Positions 56,199 to 64,000 of a DNA stretch of 64,000 bases are shown piece by piece. The translations under genes and the position numbers were made by a program. Position 1 is the first letter of the stretch; every line of letters starts with the position of its first letter. The notes beneath the pieces were generated by a model. It saw only the letters and a program-made list of their open reading frames with translations, was not told where the DNA came from and did no database searches. The stretch is from assembly GCA_963969595.1 (NCBI GenBank), contig OZ018411.1:28593445-28657444 (forward strand), in the 5' to 3' direction. The stretch is from Neckera pumila. Its lineage: Eukaryota; Streptophyta; Bryopsida; Hypnales; Neckeraceae.

Positions 56199-56379
56199 AT
56201 TCTACAAAAGATGACAATCTTGAATCCTAAAACTTATACTTTAGAATGTAGAAACTTTTCAAATCACAAAAAGAAAATGGGTTTAAAATTGCACCTATAT
56301 AACTTGTACTCCAAAAGTATACACCGCTTGAATATGCTCCACCTCACTCCAAATTTTCTGTCTCCTAACTCAAATTAGG

Positions 56380-57055
56380 TTACATTGCTCACATTAAGCT
56401 CAAATTACTCACATTAGGTCAAATTATTGACATTAAGCTCAAATGAGATTACATTACTCCAAATTACATTCAAATTGCTTACACTAAGTCAAATTGTTGA
56501 CATAAAGCTCAAATTAGGTCAAATTAGGTTACATTGCTCCAAATTACACTCAAATTGCTTACATTAAGCTCAAATTGTTGATATAAAGCTCAAATTAGGT
56601 CAAATTAGGTTACATTGCTCCAAATTACACTCAAATTGCTCACATTACACTCAAATTGTTCACATTAAGCTCAAATTGTTGACATAAAGCTCAAATTAGG
56701 TCAAATTAGGTTACATTGCTCCAAATTAAACTCAAATTGCTTACATTACACTCAAATTGTTCACATTAAGCTCAAATTAGATTACATTGTTCCAAATTAC
56801 ACTCAAATTGTTCACATTAAGCTCAAATTACACTCAAATTGCTCACATTAAGCTCAAATTGTTCACATTAAGTCAAATTGTTGAAATTAAACTCAATTTA
56901 AATCAAATTGCTCACAAATTGTTCAAATGAAGCTTATACTACTCACCTTAGATTAAAACGCTCCAAGAATGCTCCAAGAATGCTCCAAAAATGCTCCAAG
57001 AATGTTCCAAGAATACTCCAAGAATACTCCAAGAATACTCCAATTGCTCTAATTT
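56380..57055. repeat. Minisatellite array upstream of the Helitron gene
   Basis: Irregular higher-order array built from short CTCAAATT-type blocks (GCTCACATTAAG, GTTGACATAAAG, AGGTCAAATTAGGTTACATT, GCTCCAAATTACA), with higher-order units of very roughly 90-120 bp. From about 56957 it passes into an 11-bp repeat (AAGAATGCTCC / AAGAATACTCC, about eight units). No coding frame. Confidence 0.8.
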
Positions 57056-57492
57056 GGATCTAAATACATCAATCTCTTGTGTTAGATTAGATTGAAACTC
57101 AAATGACATTCAAATTTTTCAAATGAAATTCAATGTTCAAACCACTATTCTATATATGAACTCCAAATTTGCTCAAAACAAATGTAAAGAAGATACCTTG
57201 GAGGTATTGTTGAGCTCAAGAACACCACCACTTGATCAATTTCTTCCTTCACAACCAATGGTGACTAAAATTGAAGAATTGAAATGCAAATTTCTCAAAT
57301 TGCAAAGATTTTGTGAATACTTTGTTGTGAAAACCAAAATTGCTTCAATCTCAAAAAAGTTTCAAATCATTTGATAGTAAGAACAAAACATTAGAATTGG
57401 GGAATACTCAAAGCTTAGAAAATCATAGAATCATAGAAGTGAAATGAAGTGTGAAGCCAAGAAAACCTAAACCTTCATAATATCACTGTACC
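57056..57492. other. Spacer, no gene seen
   Basis: An 83-codon plus-strand frame (57123-57374) starts in sequence that resembles the end of the minisatellite. Nothing in it is recognisable. Confidence 0.25.
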
Positions 57493-57642
57493 TTTGTAAT
57501 GTCACATTTTTACACTGTGTGATATTACAGAGGCATAGTGGCCGTTGAAACTCTGTAATATCACACAGTGTTAAAACGTGATATTATAGAGGGATCGGGA
57601 CTCTGTAATATCACACAGTGTAAAAATGTGACATTGCAGAGG
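57493..57642. repeat. Three-unit palindromic array, unit about 42 bp
   Basis: Units at 57551-57592 and 57601-57642 are direct copies (CTCTGTAATATCACACAGTG + T(T/A)AAAA(C/T)GTGA). The unit at 57493-57533 is the same sequence in reverse orientation. The outer two can pair almost perfectly over 41 bp around the middle unit. Confidence 0.85.
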
Positions 57643-57902
57643 CCCTTGTGATTTTAGTAGTATGACTGGGTGGTAGGAGGTGAAACAAACTATGGGATAT
57701 GTAAACCTACAAATTCTAATTTACTTATCCTACATGGGTTATTCTACCTCCGACCACCTTATGTATGTAAAAAGCTTCTCTTTTCTCTAGAAAATCCAAA
57801 ACAAGAAATTTATGGTAAATAGTTTGATTGCATAGGAGTAGTATTCAATAGGCTCATTGGATTTTTAGCAAACCATATTCTTCACAATTATTTGTTGATA
57901 TA

Positions 57903-58302
57903 TAAGGTAGAGCCACCCATTCTTGACCAGTGACCCATTCCCAATTTACAGGTGCACTTATTTTTTACCAAGCTTAGAATTTTCTTTTTTCATTTTCGAG
58001 GTTGGAACTAATAAATGCATGACACATGTTCCAAGTTGTGAGAAAGAAAGTAGGAAATGATGATTAGGAAAAAAGTTCTTGAATGATCAGAATTGGAAGA
58101 ATCTAGACATTGGCCATGGGTCTGGAGCACTTTTTGCCTCCCAAAATTCATAGTAATTTCAATTCAAGTAATAAAATTACCAGTATTTTTGCAATCCTTG
58201 TCATTTCTATTGATGTACCTTTGAAAAATATTTGTTTTGCCTTCACTACTCTAGATCATGTTGGAATTCCTTAATTGATCGGTCATGGGTGGCTCTACCT
58301 TA
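57903..58302. mobile_element. TIR MITE, intact copy of the family at 3892
   Basis: Ends TAAGGTAGAGCCACCCATT and ATGGGTGGCTCTACCTTA, 400 bp. It is the uninterrupted homologue of 3892-5140. TTAA at 58271-58274, 28 bp from the right terminus, is exactly where copy 1 of the TTAA family sits in the other copy. Confidence 0.8.
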
Positions 58303-58578
58303 TGTTTGGTCCTAGAATTAGCAAATGAAAATAAAGCACATTATGTCCTGTACTACCACTGTCTTGATACGGAGTTTATGTTAATGACAAATGGATGAAT
58401 TTTGTGGGCGAGGATTCCAAAGAGGAAAAGGCAGTGTCTTTGAAGGCTATTAAATGTTATATTGCTTTGAACAATTGAAGAGACTTCTTAATGTTGAATC
58501 TGTGATTAAGGTAACTACACTTAAAACTGCACGCTTCCTAAAATCGCACACTAGATATTTTTGCTTAAAATGTACTTC

Positions 58579-58884
58579 CATTAGGAAAAATTTCAGCCCT
58601 CCAGAAGGTCGCTAAGGAATTGATTTACGGGACCCCTTTGGTGCAACTTCAGAATGAATAAAAAAATATTTTTTTGGAAAAAAAAATATTAAAAGATATT
58701 AAAAATATTAAAAAAATAAAAATCTGACGTGGCACTACTAGTACCACGTCAGCATCCAATATTTAAATATTAAAAAAATATTAAAAAATAAAAATAAAAA
58801 AATTTTATTATGATTTTTTTCCATAATTGCACCGGGCGGGTGCATAACTCGCGACCTTCTGGAGGGCTGTAATTTTTCCTAATG
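58579..58884. mobile_element. MITE with CATTAGG...CCTAATG ends, copy C1
   Basis: Ends CATTAGGAAAAATTTCAGCC + CTCCAGAAGGTCGC and GCGACCTTCTGGAG + GGCTGTAATTTTTCCTAATG. The central palindrome TGACGTGGCACTACTAGTACCACGTCA sits between AT-rich arms. 306 bp. Confidence 0.8.
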
Positions 58885-58953
58885 CACTATTCATATGACT
58901 CTATGATCGCTTTTAGGTACACCTATTTTCAGCACTTTGAAAATTTGTAGTTT

Positions 58954-59930
58954 ATCCCCTAAAGTTTCATGACTATGTAATCACCAAAAATGCTCCAAAA
59001 CTGCCATTTCTAATACAACTACCAAATTTTTGGAAAAAAACAACTTTTGACACATGTAGCCTTACAATCTTGTAGTATGATATTTTGAAAACATGTGGTA
59101 AGAATTTCAGAAAATTCCACCGTGTGGATCATAAGATATAAGTATTCAAAGTGTTGAAAACCATTTTTTCAATCCTGCCAAAAACCGGGCAGCTGCACTT
59201 TGCAAGCTCACTCTTCAATGAAAAAATGCCGATAAAGGTGGTGCTTCTTTGAATTCAGTTTCCTAAACAAGTTGTCTATGTGCTTGAAAAATTTCACATC
59301 ATTTGGAATTGTACAACTTATAAGAAAAAAATAGTAAGTAGAAAGAAGTAGAAAATGATTCAAAATATTAAATTGTTAAAAATTTAATTATGGAATTTAA
59401 AAATGCCAATCCCAACGGTTGTAATGTTTTAATAATCAATCTACATCCTAGGATTTTTTTTTTCCAAAAATATTGGAAGTTGAGTTAAATAAATGACTTT
59501 AAAGGGTTTTTTAGAGTAGACAATCCATAACTGCCCACAAACCAAAAACCCTCATAACTTTTGACTCATTGAATGAAACGGAATGACTCAAAAGCTTTTT
59601 AAGTATATATAAGTGTAGAGAACCAATTTCAAAAAAAAAATTCTAGAAAAAATGATTTTTTTTTATCTGCCCAAACTGCCCAGTTACAAAAAAAAGGAAC
59701 ATATTAGGTCACAACTTTTGACTCGTATTTTGAAATGTCATGAAACTTGGTACACATGAAGATATTCCTTGTCCCCACCTTCTATTAAAATTTCAGCCTC
59801 AAATATGGAAATCTCTAGTCACACGTACCTGCCCAAAATTTCAGCCTCAAATATGGAAATCTCTAGTCACACGTACCTGCCCAAAATTTCTATACGGCCA
59901 AAAAATGCATGTTGGTCCTCTAGGGGTTAT
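58954..59930 (+). mobile_element. TTAA-family MITE, copy 7, flanked by TTAT
   Basis: Ends CCCCTAAAGTTTCATGACTA and TTGGTCCTCTAGGGG. Both outer tetranucleotides are TTAT rather than TTAA. The interior matches copy 5 (GATTCAAAAT...AAATTGTTAA, GGCAGCTGCACTTTGCAAGC). It carries a 47-bp tandem duplication at 59787-59880. Confidence 0.75.
59787..59880. repeat. 47-bp perfect tandem duplication inside copy 7
   Basis: AAAATTTCAGCCTCAAATATGG...CACGTACCTGCCC occurs twice with no mismatch, so the duplication is recent relative to the element. Confidence 0.9.
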
Positions 59931-60317
59931 TCACACAATGTCCAAAAAATAGATTCTAAAAAAATTTAGAATCCCGTTCTGACTACAAATGGGACCCCAC
60001 AAATTATTATCAATATAATCGTGAAAACCATATTGAAACATTCTGAATTGCTTAAATGTGCGATTTAAGGTGTAGTTACCTTACGTCATACTCAAGAGTA
60101 TGATCATAATCACAATATCAGACTTGAGTTATTATAGCTCAGGTTCTGCCTCGGTCAACATGCAGCGATACCTACTTTTAAGAAATCAATTTGCTTCGTT
60201 GAATTGCCGGAATTCCACAACTTGGCAGTTCCAGTCAATTTGCAAGCCCCTGGCCTGAAGTGTAATTCTAAAAGCGATCACAGAGTTTTGTATTGCTTAC
60301 TTCAAAATTGCACCATA

Positions 60318-60560
60318 TTAACCCCTAAAAGCCAAAGAGGTTTGGACAAAATACAAATGTGTTATAAAATATATGTTCTAAATTTTTTTTGAAGTTTGCA
60401 TCGAAGAAGATAATGTGAAGCATGAAAAGTAGAAAGCATCCGTACGGTCAAAATTGTAAAATTATTCTTAGATTTTCTTAATATGAATTTTGAAGATATA
60501 ACTTCAAAAATTCACCAAAAAAACAATTTCTATTTTTAGCACTTGAATTTTTTTTTGATT
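60318..60560. mobile_element. TTAA-family end fragment
   Basis: TTAACCCCTAAAAGCCAAAG is a clear left terminus, followed by AT-rich sequence with no matching right terminus downstream. Truncated. Confidence 0.5.
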
Positions 60561-61041
60561 GGCCAAAATTGTGGTTTCTATTGATTTGTGAAAAAACGCA
60601 TGAGATCTAGTAATGAAAACACCAATTCTCTCTCTCTCTCTCTCTCTCTCCCTCCAAAGCAGTGCACATACTGCAAAGCAAAAATGCGAAAGATTAGTGC
60701 ATGATTAACAAGGGATGCCATAACACAACTAAGTAATAGTACAATACTGGCTGGATACACAAGATGTTGCTCGCCGAGGCTACTAAGGCAAGCTTCCAGC
60801 CAGCTTGGCCAGCTTAGCCAACATGGTGAAGGGATGCTTCAGTGACCTTGTAAATTCTGAATGAAATTCCCCGATCGATTACCTGGCAGAGATGTCGTCC
60901 CGAAAAGGGAAGACCCATTGGTCGATGCCTGTCCAGTGGCAGAGAAACACAGTTGAGCTTTCGGTGGCAGGTTTTGCAGCAGTAGCTTGCTGCTGCACAG
61001 TCATGCAACCCCACCATTGCATGGGGTGAACAGAATGGGGA
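60561..61041. other. Spacer with a CT microsatellite
   Basis: (TC)n at 60630-60653. From about 60760 the composition turns GC-richer and continues so into the coding-like region to the right. CCAGCTTGGCCAGCTTAGCC is a short local repeat. Confidence 0.3.
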
Positions 61042-61359
61042 TTATTCTCGCCATGCTAATTCTTTATCAGGACTTTTGCTTTGAATACGGCTAGCCGCAT
61101 TCAATCGCAAAAAATCTTGCAAATTCTCCGACTGCTCACTCGGAACAGGTTCTATTTCGACATACTCTGAAGACCGACCAACACCTATTCCATTGAAAAC
61201 GGTAGGTGATACCCGGACCATGCACGGAAATAACCGTTGCAGCAGGTACACGCCAGCTGGATACGTGATCAAGTTGTGATGAAATAGACGCAGACAACCA
61301 CAACAGAGTACTGTATGCCAGTGCTCAGGTTGCTGGACGAGCGTACTTCTTGTTTCCAA
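61042..61359 (-). other. Possible exon(s) of an unidentified gene
   Basis: A minus-strand frame of 105 codons in a GC-richer patch ends at a TAA at 61042. Its last 60 residues (RVSPTVFNGIGVGRSSEYVE, PVPSEQSENLQDFLRLNAAS, SPDKELAWRE) have a normal protein composition, as expected for a C-terminal exon. No ATG opens it, no domain is recognised, and upstream exons were not found. It could also be chance. Confidence 0.3.
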
Positions 61360-62458
61360 GAACCCTTACTGCTGCGGCGCACTTAGCTCTGACGATTAGT
61401 ATGGACACGGAAATGACTTCGCAAGTGATGCTACAGGGAGTGTACACAAGAGGGATCAAACTATTGCTGCAGGGAGTGCATCACGGGGTTTCTATTTTTG
61501 AGATTACTCGCAGTTGCATGTACCGTCTGCTTGGTCAATGTTTTGCTTTAATGTGCGACTAGGATAACAACTTGAAATCACGCTGTTGACACCTCGTGTG
61601 CGTCTATCTAACACTCATGTTTGTGTGTTGGGGGCATGGGCACAGGTGAGGCGTGATTCTTCATATTCAAGCATAATCAATGGCTTGCAGTGGAGTTTCT
61701 TTAAAAATTTCCCTGAACTAAGTGCCACCATGCTGGATCTTCTTGTGATGCTGAATCGATACTGTGATTGTGTCAGATCGTTTTAGTATTCAAACAATTT
61801 CTATTAGTTAATTACGTACTTTACTGTGGAAACATAACTTTGAGGATATATTGTGAATACTAACTGCAAGCTGTGCAGTAAGTAGTGATGTTAGTTGTAT
61901 CTGTTACCCGATTAAGCCACAGTCTTTGGAATTGAATTTCAGATCAACATTTAGCATTATCTTTAACGTGATTAAATCACAATCAGTGGAATCAAAAACT
62001 AGATCGATGCAGAAATAGAAGTATCTGTAAGGTGACCCACCCTCCCTCCCGTACATATCTGACGGAGAGATGCACGATCTTAGTACGGAATAATCAAGAA
62101 AGCATGCAATAATCAACCAAGCATGTACCCTTGTTTCCCTCGTTGAGAATTTTCTGTGTCTCAGTTACAAGTGGTGAATATGCTTGAAAAAAAGTAACAC
62201 CCTCCCTCCCGATCAAGATTTGCTACAGTCTGTACGTGTAGAATCTTGAAGCAAAAAAGCAAAAAAAGCAAAATCAATTTGAGAAAAAACAACACAATAA
62301 CATGTAATAATAGAACGAGACTTGTCTTGATTGACATGAGTTGCCCAGAAATGGGATGACAAGTCAAATGTCTTCTCTCTCTATTCAAATGTCAAATTCT
62401 TTACTGCATTGGAACTTCTTTTTACTTGCCAACAAGACAATATGAAAATCTGAATAGC
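61360..62458. other. Intergenic, no supported gene
   Basis: 61360-61790 is GC-richer with short frames on the plus strand that could not be assigned. GGAGTGTACACAAGAGGGATCA / GGAGTGCATCACGGGG is a weak local duplication. 61900-62400 holds two CACCCTCCCTCCCG motifs (62038 and 62200). Confidence 0.3.
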
Positions 62459-62949
62459 TTAACCCCTAAAGTCCCATAGGATCTTGTACTACATTTTTTA
62501 CAAATCATGTAGTAAAAATTTTGTGATGTTTGACCGTACGGATTGAAAGATATCAGCATTCAAAGTGAAAGAAAAAGTTTTTTTCAAGAAGATGTTCTAA
62601 TTGCCCGAAAAACAAGATTGTCCATAACTTTCTCATAAAAAATCCAAATGAAATGAATCAAAGCTCCCCAAATAGGCAAAAATATAATCTACAAGGAGAA
62701 AATTTTTTAAAAACTAAATTAAATTTTTTGCAAAATTTTTTTGCTGCCCCTTCCCCCTGTTTTGAGCTTCAAAGGGCATAATTTTTGCTCCCGGGCATCG
62801 ATTGAAATAAAAATTACATTCCCCAAAAGCTAATAAGTTTTTTTATCTTATGGAAAGGTTTTAGAAAGTTTCATTAAAAATTGAGTTCATAGGAACCTGT
62901 CCAAAGTCCATTTTGTCCCCCATAGGGACAATGGGACTTTAGGGGTTAA
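62459..62949 (+). mobile_element. TTAA-flanked piggyBac-like MITE, copy 8 (internally deleted)
   Basis: TTAA at 62459-62462 and 62946-62949. Ends TTAACCCCTAAAGTCCCATA and GGGACTTTAGGGGTTAA. The interior matches copies 4 and 6 (AACTTTCTCATAA...AATCCAAATGAAATGAATCA) but at 491 bp lacks about half of it, a typical deletion derivative. Confidence 0.8.
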
Positions 62950-63803
62950 TAATAGTAATTAGGCACAGTACCAATTTGTGGCGGTTTTAGGTGTTACCCA
63001 CCTTAGTGCACGTAACTACGGAGTGCATGCAAGCGTGTGATGTTTTGATGATGACACCACGACACTAGCTAAGGTAAAAGCACCTAAATGTGACACTTGT
63101 TCAAGATGTGCAGATCTTAGGGGTAGCTACAGAATAAAATGGTATGCGCTTGTTAGGAAATGGTTTAGAAAACCAACAAAATAGTGGTTTCAAAATTTTC
63201 AAAATTTGTATGAATACAATACAAATTTTTTAAAACAACTATGTAGAAGCACCAACTGTAGACACTAAACTAACACCAAAGTGGACATGGAAACACCAAA
63301 AAGCAACACATTGTAAGCTTGGATCATGCACATGTGATTGGTCAATGCAAAAAATCTCCCTCATGACAATGACAACTTCTTGGAACCACACCTGTCTACT
63401 TTGGGTCCTGACTTGTCTACTTTGGGTCCACTTGCGGATGGATTTAAGTCGTTTTCTAGATGTTTGTAATCAACTCTTGGTACATTTAGTCGCTTTTGCC
63501 TTAGCTCTTCAGTATTCAAAAGCAATCAATTTGTGCCAACAGTCCCTTAAAAAAAAGAGAATCCAATCACCCATGTTGATTGCTATCATGGTGCCATTGA
63601 AATTGCCTCTAAGTAAGTAAATGGCAGTACTCTACTGTCCAAGTTGCTGGCTCACATGGGCATACCTATTTTCCTACGCTAGTGGAAACTTTAAGGTTTG
63701 GGTAGAGTGCTGAGTTTGCCTCCAACTTGATCTTGAGGTTGCCAGCCTCGTAAGTTATTTCGTCGTGGAGGAACTTGAATCAGAATGCAAGGTTCCATCA
63801 GTA
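62950..63803. other. Intergenic, no gene seen
   Basis: CTGTCTACTTTGGGTCC is repeated in slightly altered form at about 63389-63428. No coding signal recognised. Confidence 0.3.
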
Positions 63804-64000
63804 TAAGGTAGACCAGCCCATTGTGGTCAGATGACCCATAGTGGATATCTAATGACCCCATGACAGTTTTTTTTGGCCACTATCAATGTCTAACCTGACA
63901 CTAATGGAGTGATTAGTGACCTCAATAGGAACACTTGTTTTTTCAGTGTAAATCATTGTAGGAAGTGACTTTTTATGGCCTTCTATATTAGAAATTATTG
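63804..64000 (-). mobile_element. TIR element with TAAGGTAGACCAGCCCATTG end, cut by the window edge
   Basis: Reverse complement of the right half of 15155-15598, starting with the same terminus and matching to the last base of the window with few differences. Confidence 0.8.

Noticed and set aside
57493..57642. CRISPR-like array
   Set aside because: Only three units, one inverted, with no regular spacers, in a eukaryotic nuclear context.
1..64000. tRNA or rRNA genes
   Set aside because: I looked for GTTCRANNC T-loop cores with matching A-box and cloverleaf pairing and for rRNA signatures, and found none that held up.
1..64000. Organelle-derived inserts (plastid or mitochondrial genes)
   Set aside because: No recognisable plastid or mitochondrial coding sequence was seen on either strand.

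Overview
This is an AT-rich, repeat-dense stretch of a land-plant nuclear genome. The evidence is spliced genes with GT-AG introns, a plant-type TauE/SafE membrane protein, an ABRE-bearing LEA gene, a TIR-NBS-LRR relic, a PHT1 phosphate-transporter fragment, and Helitron, LINE and Copia-like remnants. The NBS-LRR relic carries motifs I associate with bryophyte (moss or liverwort) resistance genes, so a bryophyte is my best guess, but I cannot prove the lineage from the sequence alone.

Layout. 1-13 kb is the main genic block: the 5' part of a TauE/SafE gene (minus strand, running off the left edge) and a five-exon coiled-coil protein gene (minus strand, 9.5-13.0 kb), with a LINE tail and small transposons between them. 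13-25 kb is gene-poor and built of TIR elements, tandem repeats and decayed copies. 26.3-26.8 kb holds an intronless GNAT acetyltransferase gene whose 3' end is duplicated in tandem downstream. 28-36 kb is again transposon and satellite DNA. 36.1-41.3 kb is a TIR-NBS-LRR pseudogene (minus). 42.2 kb holds a GC-rich PHT1 fragment. 43.4-44.8 kb is an intact two-exon LEA gene (minus) with TATA box and ABRE. 49.3-49.9 kb looks like the 5' end of a Copia-type element. 50.7-56.2 kb is a decayed Helitron Rep/helicase gene (minus), split by a 1.48-kb LTR-like insertion. 56.4-64 kb is satellite and MITE-rich.

The most distinctive feature is a family of non-coding inverted-terminal-repeat elements, 0.5-1.1 kb, most of them flanked on both sides by TTAA, with ends of the form CCCCTAAAGGnCC. 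There are about ten copies or remnants here, plus a smaller TTAA-flanked group beginning CCCTT. TTAA targets and CCC-type ends are the hallmark of piggyBac-like transposons. One copy is a 750-bp near-perfect hairpin. Another has gained a 182-bp segment that reads as an open protein-coding exon. A third sits inside another transposon whose sister copy at 57.9 kb preserves the empty TTAA site.

The intact genes (TauE/SafE, coiled-coil protein, GNAT, LEA) look like independent single genes. Nothing suggests a shared pathway or operon. Exon boundaries were read by eye from reading frame, splice consensus and phase.
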